Shown: piece by piece, positions 1 through 5,793 of the stretch | Position numbering within the stretch: position 1 is the stretch's first letter | Layout of the letters: every line of letters begins with the position of its first letter | Position numbers and translations under genes: made by a program | The notes under the pieces: generated by a model | Database searches by the model: none | What the model saw: only the letters and a program-made list of their open reading frames with translations | What the model was told of the DNA's origin: nothing | Source: Terriglobia bacterium | GTDB lineage: Bacteria; Acidobacteriota; Terriglobia; UBA7540 | Reading direction: 5' to 3' | Length of the DNA stretch: 8,485 bases | Assembly (NCBI GenBank): GCA_030040515.1 | Contig: JASHTO010000529.1 | Span: 1-8,485 of the forward strand

Positions 1-362
1 CCGTTAAAGTCATAGAACTCCTGGCGATACTGAATCGGACCGTAGTTACCCTTGGCCGGCTGAAATACCCATTCGCCTCCGAAACCGAAGCGCTTGTTCA
101 GCATCGCGTCGCCGTCAAACCCCACCAACATGCGGTGAAGCCCCGGGGTTTCGTCGCAGTCGGAAGCAGGAGAGGGCGTGCATGACGAGAGGTCAACCGT
201 GCTGATGCCGGAGCCATTGGAGGTATCCTGCGCGCTGCCAAATCCCAGTGCGAAATTGTAAGGCCCGGGACCCGATGATGATGTTGATTGGGAATGCTGA
301 GCGAGCGCCAGCGGAACGGAGCAAAACAGCATCAGGAAGAGGTAAAGGAATATTCGATTCAC
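1..362 (-). CDS. Secreted, probably outer-membrane beta-barrel protein (N-terminal part, gene runs off the left edge)
   Basis: Reading the minus strand from a GTG at 362-360 gives 120 residues with no stop. Residues 1-21 (MNRIFLYLFLMLFCSVPLALA) form a classic Sec signal peptide: one basic residue, a long hydrophobic core and an ALA cleavage site before QHSQS. A Ser/Gly/Pro-rich stretch follows, then a segment of alternating aromatic and glycine residues (FGFGGEWVFQPAKG, then QYRQEFYDFNG) that looks like the first strands of a beta barrel. This resembles the outer-membrane beta-barrel proteins common in Acidobacteriota, which is a recollection of the pattern and not a database match. The start is supported by AGGAGG eight bases upstream and by an in-frame TAG just before it. 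The gene is divergent from the methyltransferase at 573. Export is well supported; the barrel assignment is tentative and the cargo unknown. Confidence 0.7.
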   Translation of the reverse strand, partial: MNRIFLYLFLMLFCSVPLALAQHSQSTSSSGPGPYNFALGFGSAQDTSNGSGISTVDLSSCTPSPASDCDETPGLHRMLVGFDGDAMLNKRFGFGGEWVFQPAKGNYGPIQYRQEFYDFN

Positions 363-370
363 AATCAAAT

Positions 371-376
371 CCTCCT
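371..376 (-). promoter_or_regulatory. Shine-Dalgarno site that fixes the GTG start of the secreted protein
   Basis: The minus strand reads AGGAGG, a perfect Shine-Dalgarno core, with eight bases to the GTG at 362-360. It decides between this frame and an overlapping minus-strand frame that reads straight through the site. Only the GTG frame yields a signal peptide. Confidence 0.75.
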
Positions 377-491
377 ATTTGAGCCGACTCCTCGCGGAGA
401 ACCTTGACACGCACCTTACCGTCAGCGTTCACACGCTCATCGTTCGGCTTCTCGGTCGTCTTATCTTTGACGCAAAACCAGCGGCGCCGGG

Positions 492-519
492 TTGCCGGAA
501 CCCTAACCGATGCTATCAT
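492..519 (+). promoter_or_regulatory. Candidate promoter for the small methyltransferase gene
   Basis: TTGCCG (492-497) and TATCAT (514-519) are separated by 16 bases and would give a leader of about 45 bases before the ATG at 573. The -10 box matches five of six consensus bases, the -35 box four. A short inverted repeat, GGGTT (489-493) and AACCC (499-503), overlaps the -35 box. This is a pattern match only, in a 210-base divergent intergenic region where I see nothing else firm beyond the Shine-Dalgarno site of the opposite gene. Confidence 0.3.
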
Positions 520-572
520 GGTGAAAATTAAGGTGGATTTGAACTTATCAAGAACTTTTTACAGGCTGAGAT

Positions 573-1010
573 ATGAACTGGAAACCACTCTCCGTCCTCG
601 CATTCGTGGGAGCAGTGGTGTGCCTCGTTTGGCTGGCATACCGGCACGCCCTCTTCGGCGCAGGGCCGGTGACAATCTCCCTTCAGGTCGCCGCCGTCCT
701 TCTGATGGTCTGGGCGCGGCTCACCTTCGGAATGCGCAGCTTTCATGCGTCCGCCAATCCCACGGCGGGCGGACTGGTCACCCGCGGTCCCTACCGCTTT
801 ATCCGTCATCCCATTTACGCGGCCGTGCTCTATTTCACCTGGGCAGGTTATGCCGCGCATCCTGCCCTCGGCAATCTGCCCGCGGCATTGCTGGCCAGCG
901 CCCTGTTGGGTGTTCGCATGATGGCGGAGGAACACTTGCTCAAGGGGATGTACCCCGAATATACCGGCTACGCCCGCCGCACCCGCCGGGTGGTCCCTTT
1001 TCTCCTTTGA
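573..1010 (+). CDS. Small integral-membrane methyltransferase of the isoprenylcysteine carboxyl methyltransferase (ICMT)/phospholipid N-methyltransferase type
   Basis: The 145-residue protein has hydrophobic segments at about residues 6-23 and 33-48 and a longer one around 82-115. The family signature is clear: RGPYRFIRHPIY (71-82), with the R78-H79-P80 core that contributes to S-adenosylmethionine binding, followed by MMAEEHLL (116-123) with the paired glutamates E119-E120, and a YPEYTGYARRTRR tail. These are the hallmarks of bacterial ICMT/PEMT-like methyltransferases, which methylate small or lipid substrates at the inner membrane. The substrate cannot be read from sequence; bacterial members rarely act on prenylated proteins. 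The length is normal for short members. The ribosome site is weak (GGCTGAG close to the ATG). It lies upstream of the DeoR operon, which has its own promoter in the 69-base gap, so it is probably a separate unit. The family call is firm, the substrate unknown. Confidence 0.85.
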   Translation: MNWKPLSVLAFVGAVVCLVWLAYRHALFGAGPVTISLQVAAVLLMVWARLTFGMRSFHASANPTAGGLVTRGPYRFIRHPIYAAVLYFTWAGYAAHPALGNLPAALLASALLGVRMMAEEHLLKGMYPEYTGYARRTRRVVPFLL

Positions 1011-1017
1011 GTGAAGT

Positions 1018-1054
1018 TGATTGACTTCGCCTAAAATCTTCATATAATCAATCA
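1018..1054. promoter_or_regulatory. Candidate operator: inverted repeat flanking the operon promoter
   Basis: TGATTGA (1018-1024) and its exact reverse complement TCAATCA (1048-1054) bracket the -35 and -10 boxes. Their centres are 30 bases apart, close to three helical turns. A second, nested repeat, GAAGT (1013-1017) and ACTTC (1024-1028), overlaps the -35 box. The placement suits autoregulation by the DeoR-family protein encoded immediately downstream, since such repressors bind repeated sites in their own promoters. That this protein binds here is inference. Confidence 0.4.
1021..1048 (+). promoter_or_regulatory. Strong sigma-70-like promoter of the deoR-type/2-oxoacid dehydrogenase operon
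   Basis: TTGACT (1021-1026) and a perfect TATAAT (1043-1048) are separated by 16 bases, just ahead of the regulator gene. Initiation near 1055 would leave a leader of about 25 bases that contains AAGGG (1066-1070), nine bases before the ATG at 1080. It is the best promoter-like sequence I found in the window and stands out as AT-rich against GC-rich surroundings. Confidence 0.7.
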
Positions 1055-1079
1055 TGACCGAGCATAAGGGATTTTACCG

Positions 1080-1859
1080 ATGCCGATGCCGAAATCCCGG
1101 GACCTTGCACCGGAACGCTGGGAGGAGCTTCGCGGCATTCTCGGCCAGAACCGCGTGGTGCGCGTCGAGGAGCTCACGCAGCAACTCGGCGTCTCCGCCG
1201 CCACCATCCGGCGCGACCTGGGCGAGCTTGAAAAACTCGGCGAGCTGCGCCGCGTTTACGGCGGGGCGGTCAGCACCGGCGGACGCCTGGATGAGCCGCT
1301 CTTTGATGACAAGACCTCCGTGGCCGCGGCGGAAAAGCGCCGCATTGCCGCTGCGGCGCTCGAATTCATCAAGCCCAATGACACCATTTACCTCGATGGC
1401 GGCAGCACCGTGCTCGAGTTGGCGCGCCTGCTCAAGGATCGCTCAAATGTCACCGTGGTCACGAACTCGCTGCGCGCCGCCGTGGAGCTTGCCGGGCGCG
1501 GCCCCCGCCTGATTCTGGTGGGAGGCGAACTTCGCCGCCTCGCGCAGACCACCGTGGGCCCGCTCACACGCTTCGTGATTCGCGAGCTGCACGTGGACAT
1601 AGCCTTTATGGGAACCATCGGCCTGAGCCTCGCCGAGGGCCTCACCACCACCGACCCCACGGAGGCTTACACGAAGGAACTGGTGATGGAACACGCGCGC
1701 CAGGTCATTTTGCTGGCCGACAGCAGCAAGGCGCACAAGATTTCGTTCACGCGCGCCGGGCGGCTGGAAGATGTTCAGGTGATCATCACCGACGCCAAGT
1801 TCGACCGCAAATTGGCGAAGGAAATGCGCAAGCGCGGCGTGGAAGTCGTCCGAGCGTAG
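1080..1859 (+). CDS. DeoR/GlpR-family transcriptional regulator
   Basis: The 259-residue protein is full length for the family. Residues 12-63 form the DeoR winged helix-turn-helix, with recognition-helix signature VSAATIRRDL (38-47) and the following LGELRRVYGGAV wing. From about residue 80 to 245 comes the sugar-phosphate-binding DeoR C-terminal domain: DGGST (106-110) in the phosphate-binding loop, then VTNS, VGGELRR, and the C-terminal LADSSKAHK signature. Such proteins usually repress a neighbouring catabolic operon and release DNA when a phosphorylated sugar or related metabolite binds. The ATG at 1080 has AAGGG nine bases upstream; a second in-frame ATG at 1086 would be too far from it. 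The stop is 13 bases from the E1 start, so it is co-transcribed with the dehydrogenase genes and probably controls them. The effector is unknown. DeoR control of a 2-oxoacid dehydrogenase is less usual than Fis-type, GntR or Lrp control. Confidence 0.93.
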   Translation: MPMPKSRDLAPERWEELRGILGQNRVVRVEELTQQLGVSAATIRRDLGELEKLGELRRVYGGAVSTGGRLDEPLFDDKTSVAAAEKRRIAAAALEFIKPNDTIYLDGGSTVLELARLLKDRSNVTVVTNSLRAAVELAGRGPRLILVGGELRRLAQTTVGPLTRFVIRELHVDIAFMGTIGLSLAEGLTTTDPTEAYTKELVMEHARQVILLADSSKAHKISFTRAGRLEDVQVIITDAKFDRKLAKEMRKRGVEVVRA

Positions 1860-1872
1860 GAGACAATGTTCC

Positions 1873-4179
1873 ATGGGAGAAAACATGACGCCGGTTTATT
1901 TGCAGGACTCGCGACCCGATTTCGCGCCCTTTGAAATCGATTGCGGAACGATTCCGGCCTTTCGCTATCGCGGAAACTTGCGCAGCGAGATGGCCGAGGG
2001 CCGAATTGCCGCCTCGACGGCCATCGACCTTCTGGAAGACATGCTGATGATCCGCGAAATGGAGGAGATGATCGTCACCGTGCGCTCCGGCGCGTATGAG
2101 CCGCTGGCGGGGTTCAATTATCGCGGCCCCACGCACGTTTCCATCGGCCAGGAGGGCGCCTCCGTGGGCGCGTGCAGCGTGCTGATTCTGAAAGACCACA
2201 TCACCAGCACGCATCGCGGCCACGGCGACAGCCTGGCGCGCGGCTGCTGCGCGATTCGCGGCATGAGCATCGAGCAATTGCGCAAGCGCGTTCCGCACTC
2301 AACGTCAACGACGCAAGAAGAACTCCTCGAACAGGCTCTCGAAGAGCACGTTTATCGCACCATCGCCGAATTGTTCGGGAAGGAAGACGGGTATTGCCGT
2401 GGCCGCGGCGGCAGCATGCACATCGCCGACTTCACCGTGGGCCACCTGGGCGCCAACGCCATCGTGGGCGGCGGCGTTCCCATCGCCACCGGCGCGGCCA
2501 TGGGTTTGCGCTATCTTCACACCGGCGGTGTGGTGTGCTGCTTCGCGGGTGACGGCGCGTACTGCAACGGCGTGGTGCTGGAATCGCTCAACTGGGCCGC
2601 CCAGGCGCAGTTCACGAACGAAATGGCGGGCAAGCATCCGTTCGGCGTGCCCATCATTTTCTTCGTTCTGAACAACCACTACGCCATGACCGGACGCTCC
2701 GACCGCGAAGTGATGGGCGTGAGCCACGTGGCCCAGCGCGCCGTGGGCTTCGCCGACAACCGCATGCACGCCGAAATCATCAACGGCATGGATGTGCTGG
2801 CCACGCGCGACGCCGTGATGCGCGCTGCCCAAGGATGCCGCGAAGGCCAAGGCCCGTACTTCTTCGACGTCGACACTTACCGCTACTTCGGCCACTCGCT
2901 CAGCGATCCGCGCAATGAATATCGCACCCGCGACGAAGAAGCCGCGTGGAAGGCCGTCGACCCCATCCTCACGTTCCAAAAGCAGCTTGAGGATTGCAAA
3001 GTTTTGGATGAGCAGGGCATCGCCGCCGTAGTGAAGCGCGTGCGCGACCGCAACGCTCGTGCTGCGGTGCGCGCCGCACAAGCCGCCGATCCTCCGCCCG
3101 CCGACGTCATCAAGTACATGTACACGGACACGTTTGTGGATAAAGTCCCGGCAGAGTTCGCAAAGGTCGAAGTCCTTGAACCCCTCGCTCCCATCAAGCG
3201 CGCGAACGGCGAAATCACTTATCGCGACGCCATCAAGGAAGCGGTGATTGAGGAAATGCTGCGCGATTCGCGCGTCATCTTCTACGGCGAAGACGTGGCC
3301 GAATACGGCGGCGCGTTCAAGCTTTCCAAAGGCATGCTCGAAATGTTCGGCCGCGAGCGCGTTTTCAATACTCCCATCTCCGAAGCCTGCATCTGCGGAA
3401 CCGCCGTGGGCGCGGCGATGATCGGCCTGCGGCCCGTGGTGGAATTGATGTACATGGATTTTCTGCTCATGGCGGGCGATCAGGTGGGAAACCAGGCCTC
3501 CAAGTGGCACTACATGTCGGGCGCGCAGGTGGAAGTCCCCATGGTGCTGCGCGTTTCCGTCGGCGCGGGCAAAGGTTACGGCGGGCAGCACTCGCAGACG
3601 CTCGAATCCGAGGTGGTACACGTGCCCGGGATGTATGTCATCTACCCCTCCACGGCGTATGACGCGAAGGGACTGATGAAGTCTGCGATTCGCGACAACA
3701 ATCCCATCATGTTCGTCGAGTCGCAGGGGCTTTATAACGAGAAAGGTCCGGTGCCCGACAAGGAATATCTCGTGCCCATCGGCGTTGCGGACGTAAAGCG
3801 CGAGGGCAGCGACGTGACGCTCGTCGCTTATGGACCCGCCGTGCCGCTGGCTCTGAAATCCGCTGGGCGCTTGCAGGCCGAATCCGGCGTGAGCGCGGAA
3901 GTTGTTGACCTGCGCACGCTGGTGCCGCTGGATCTCGAAACCGTTCTGATGTCTGTACAGAAAACCGGCCGCTGCGTGGTGATCAGCCAGGCCGTGAGCA
4001 TGGGCAGCTTTACCGGCGAAGTTGCCTCGCGCGTTCAGCAGGAGGCGTTTGATTATCTCGATGCTCCAGTGCTGCGCGTGGGAGCCAAGAACGGCATCGC
4101 GCCGCAATCGCACGTGCTGGAAGCGGTCTTCTACCCGCGCGTGGAGGATATCTTGGCGGCCGTGAAGTCCATTATGTAA
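1873..4179 (+). CDS. Fused E1 (alpha-beta) component of a 2-oxoacid (pyruvate/acetoin-type) dehydrogenase complex
   Basis: This 768-residue protein joins the alpha and beta E1 subunits, normally separate proteins of about 330-370 and 325 residues. Alpha (about 30-375) shows HRGHGD (114-119), YCRGRGGSMH (174-183), the thiamine-pyrophosphate motif GDG (226-228) to NN (267-268), and YRYFGHSLSDP (336-346), equivalent to the phosphorylation-loop region of pyruvate dehydrogenase E1 alpha. A linker of roughly 65 residues leads to beta (about 445-768): GEDVAEYGG, then TPISEACICG with the predicted catalytic E504, and the C-terminal transketolase domain. It would decarboxylate a 2-oxoacid, or cleave acetoin, and pass the acyl group to lipoyl-E2. 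The alpha motifs look more like pyruvate/acetoin than branched-chain enzymes, but the substrate is not proven. Segments at about 125-160 and 245-257 are extra relative to usual alpha subunits. ATG 1873 has AGGAGA nine bases upstream; ATG 1885 is an alternative with a closer GGAGA. Confidence 0.93.
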   Translation: MGENMTPVYLQDSRPDFAPFEIDCGTIPAFRYRGNLRSEMAEGRIAASTAIDLLEDMLMIREMEEMIVTVRSGAYEPLAGFNYRGPTHVSIGQEGASVGACSVLILKDHITSTHRGHGDSLARGCCAIRGMSIEQLRKRVPHSTSTTQEELLEQALEEHVYRTIAELFGKEDGYCRGRGGSMHIADFTVGHLGANAIVGGGVPIATGAAMGLRYLHTGGVVCCFAGDGAYCNGVVLESLNWAAQAQFTNEMAGKHPFGVPIIFFVLNNHYAMTGRSDREVMGVSHVAQRAVGFADNRMHAEIINGMDVLATRDAVMRAAQGCREGQGPYFFDVDTYRYFGHSLSDPRNEYRTRDEEAAWKAVDPILTFQKQLEDCKVLDEQGIAAVVKRVRDRNARAAVRAAQAADPPPADVIKYMYTDTFVDKVPAEFAKVEVLEPLAPIKRANGEITYRDAIKEAVIEEMLRDSRVIFYGEDVAEYGGAFKLSKGMLEMFGRERVFNTPISEACICGTAVGAAMIGLRPVVELMYMDFLLMAGDQVGNQASKWHYMSGAQVEVPMVLRVSVGAGKGYGGQHSQTLESEVVHVPGMYVIYPSTAYDAKGLMKSAIRDNNPIMFVESQGLYNEKGPVPDKEYLVPIGVADVKREGSDVTLVAYGPAVPLALKSAGRLQAESGVSAEVVDLRTLVPLDLETVLMSVQKTGRCVVISQAVSMGSFTGEVASRVQQEAFDYLDAPVLRVGAKNGIAPQSHVLEAVFYPRVEDILAAVKSIM

Positions 4180-4182
4180 GAA

Positions 4183-4350
4183 CGAAACTCGAAATTCGAA
4201 ACTTGCCGCAATTTCAAGTTTTGGATTTCACCGGTGGCGGGGAAATCGATTTGAAGATGTGAAAACTTAGGACCAGGCAGAAATTCAACCCTCGTGGTTG
4301 CCCCAGGGTGGCCACGAGGGCCGCCCCTACGATACGGTATTCGAGTTTCG
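4183..4350. repeat. 11-bp inverted repeat bracketing the E1-E2 intergenic region
   Basis: CGAAACTCGAA (4183-4193), four bases after the E1 stop, is exactly reverse-complementary to TTCGAGTTTCG (4340-4350), shortly before the E2 start. Between them lie a small AT-rich hairpin, AAACTTG (4199-4205) with CAAGTTT (4215-4221), and the GC-rich palindrome at 4289-4330. No hairpin here is followed by a real T-run, so I see no intrinsic terminator and read E1 and E2 as one transcript. The arms could close a large stem-loop in the mRNA or be the ends of a small inserted element. The 192-base gap is long for an otherwise tightly packed operon. Confidence 0.5.
4289..4330. repeat. GC-rich dispersed-repeat-like palindrome between E1 and E2
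   Basis: CCCTCGTGG (4289-4297) pairs perfectly with CCACGAGGG (4312-4320). An alternative, mutually exclusive hairpin pairs GGGTGGCC (4306-4313) with GGCCGCCC (4319-4326) around an ACGAG loop, with one G-T wobble. The text GGCCACGAGGGCCGCCCCTAC closely resembles a palindromic sequence I recognise as dispersed between genes in many bacterial genomes; this is from memory, not a search. In the transcript it could shield the upstream message from exonucleases or tune the E1:E2 ratio. It is not a terminator, because no T-run follows. Confidence 0.6.
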
Positions 4351-4371
4351 ATTTTCGCTTTGGGAAAAAGC

Positions 4372-5793
4372 ATGGTTAAAGCCGTAGTCATGCCCAAATT
4401 GGGGCAGTCGGAAGAAACGGTCAAGATCGTCAAGTGGCGCAAGCACGTTGGCGACGCCGTCGCCAAGGGCGACATCATTCTCGAAATCGAGACGGACAAG
4501 GCTGTGCTGGAAGTCGAGAGCTTTTTTGCCGGTACGCTGCTGAAAGTTGTGGCGGGCGAAGGTGTGACTGTTCCGGTGCAGACCACCGTGGCGTTCATTG
4601 GCGATCCCGGCGAGTCGGTGCCGGATGTTGCGCCGCCGGCTATCCATCATGCGACCCACGGACCAAGACTCGAAGCGAAGGGACCCCTCACCCGCCCGTC
4701 GCCTGACGGCCACCCTCTCCCCTTGGAGAGGGAAAAACAAAAAGGCCTTGCTCCTCTTCCTGGGGTCGTCCCGCCTGGGGGGGACCGGGTGAGGGGTTTC
4801 GTCCCGTCCCAATCGACGCCGGAACAATCGTTCCAGCCCCCTGCCGCCCCGGAGGTTTTCCGCATCAGCCCCCGCGCGGCAAAATTGGCGAAGGAATCCG
4901 CCATCGATCCCGCGCCCATCGACGGCACCGGGCCTGGCGGAAGGATCGTCGAGCGCGACGTGCGCGACTACCTGGAAACCCAGGGTTACAACCGCCTGCG
5001 CATTACTCCCACAGCGAAGAAGCTGGCGGCGCGCGAGGGAATCGACCTGTTAAGTTTGGTGAAGAACGCAGACGGCAATCAAATAACTGTGGCCGATATT
5101 GAACGGATTTTGTCCGAGCGGCCCAAACCCCTCACGCATATTCGCCAGATCATCGCCCGGCGCCTGACCGAGAGTTACACCCACGCGCCGCACTTTTTCG
5201 TGACGGTTTCGGCGGACATCACGGAACTTGAAGCTCTGCGCGCGCAGCTCAAAGCGCAGGGCACGGCCTACACACTCTCGGACTTTATTGTGAAGGCCGT
5301 GGCGATGGCGCTTGAGGAATTCCCCGTCGTCAACAGCACTTCCGACGGCGTCACGGTGCGCGCGCACAGCAGCATTGACCTGGGTCTGGCCGTAGCACTT
5401 GAGCAGGGCCTGGTGGTCCCGGTCATCCGCCGCGCCCACGAGCTGGCGCTCGCGGAGATTCACACGCGCGCGCAAGACCTGACGGTCCGGGCGCGCTCCG
5501 GCCGCCTGCTGCCTGATGAAATGACCGGCAGCACGTTCACGATTTCCAACATGGGCATGCTGGACGTGGAAAACTTTACGGCGATTATCAACCCCGGGGA
5601 GAGCGCCATTCTGGCCGTCGCGAGCGGCGCGAAGCGGGCTGTGGTAAAGAACGATCAGGTGGTGGTGCGCACGACGCTGAAGATGACGCTTTCGAGCGAT
5701 CATCGCCTGATTGACGGAGCGCTGGCGGCGCGCTTCCTGAATACCATTCGAAAACACCTTGAGGAGACAAGCCTGTGGCAGCGTTTGACTTAG
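4372..5793 (+). CDS. E2 dihydrolipoyl acyltransferase of the 2-oxoacid dehydrogenase complex
   Basis: The 473-residue E2 core protein accepts the acyl group from E1 on a swinging lipoyl arm and transfers it to CoA. Domains in order: one lipoyl domain (1-78) with ETDKA and lipoylated K43; a Pro-rich linker (79-163) that contains a repeat-derived insert at about 104-143; a peripheral-subunit-binding domain (164-203: RISPRAAKLA to GTGPGGRIVERDV); a second such domain (210-248: RITPTAKKLA to ITVADIERIL) whose GTGPGGR loop has degenerated; and the acyltransferase domain (about 255-473) with DHRLIDG at 443-449, including catalytic H444 and D448. The reading frame is open upstream to 4294, but the lipoyl fold starts at the ATG at 4372 and the upstream codons only read through the repeat. 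The ribosome site is weak (GGGA, six bases away). E2 overlaps E3 by 19 bases. Confidence 0.93.
   Translation: MVKAVVMPKLGQSEETVKIVKWRKHVGDAVAKGDIILEIETDKAVLEVESFFAGTLLKVVAGEGVTVPVQTTVAFIGDPGESVPDVAPPAIHHATHGPRLEAKGPLTRPSPDGHPLPLEREKQKGLAPLPGVVPPGGDRVRGFVPSQSTPEQSFQPPAAPEVFRISPRAAKLAKESAIDPAPIDGTGPGGRIVERDVRDYLETQGYNRLRITPTAKKLAAREGIDLLSLVKNADGNQITVADIERILSERPKPLTHIRQIIARRLTESYTHAPHFFVTVSADITELEALRAQLKAQGTAYTLSDFIVKAVAMALEEFPVVNSTSDGVTVRAHSSIDLGLAVALEQGLVVPVIRRAHELALAEIHTRAQDLTVRARSGRLLPDEMTGSTFTISNMGMLDVENFTAIINPGESAILAVASGAKRAVVKNDQVVVRTTLKMTLSSDHRLIDGALAARFLNTIRKHLEETSLWQRLT
4683..4797. repeat. Palindromic repeat-like element inside the E2 coding sequence
   Basis: ACCCCTCACCCG (4683-4694) and CGGGTGAGGGGT (4786-4797) are perfect 12-base inverted ends. 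Inside lie CCCTCTCC (4713-4720) with GGAGAGGG (4725-4732) around a CCTT loop, CCGTC (4696-4700) with GACGG (4705-4709), and GTCCC (4768-4772) with GGGAC (4781-4785). The combination of CCCTCACCC, CCCTCTCCCC and GGGTGAGGGG resembles a palindromic repeat I recognise as intergenic in many bacterial genomes (from memory). Here it is translated without a stop as a Pro/Gly-rich stretch of the E2 linker. The structure is directly visible; its status as a mobile or dispersed repeat is inference. Confidence 0.65.
5762..5766 (+). promoter_or_regulatory. Shine-Dalgarno site inside E2 that supports the GTG start of E3
   Basis: AGGAG (within GAGGAG, 5761-5766) lies eight bases before the GTG at 5775. It sits within the last codons of E2, so E3 translation is probably coupled to E2. 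The frame it serves begins with an FAD-binding fold almost at once, confirming the start. Confidence 0.75.

Noticed and set aside
193..519. A 108-codon minus-strand frame overlapping the secreted-protein start
   Set aside because: It reads through the Shine-Dalgarno site and signal-peptide region in another frame. The GTG frame with AGGAGG and a signal peptide is far better supported.
404..1055. Open frames overlapping the methyltransferase (plus 404-1024, minus 528-1055)
   Set aside because: Both lack recognisable domains and overlap the frame carrying the RHP-EE methyltransferase signature.
2305..4113. A 602-codon open frame on the minus strand opposite E1
   Set aside because: It is antisense to a gene with clear E1 motifs throughout. 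Its product is His/Ala/Arg-rich without domains, as expected from the reverse strand of a GC-rich gene.
4289..4326. The alternative hairpins as a riboswitch
   Set aside because: There is no conserved ligand-binding core that I recognise, no coupled terminator and no hidden ribosome site; a dispersed repeat explains it better.
4289..4330. The GC-rich hairpin after E1 as an intrinsic terminator
   Set aside because: No T-run follows the stem, and E2, needed for the same complex, lies directly downstream.
4294..4371. An upstream-extended E2 start at 4294
   Set aside because: The added 26 residues come from the intergenic palindrome and have no lipoyl-domain similarity; the lipoyl domain starts exactly at the ATG at 4372.
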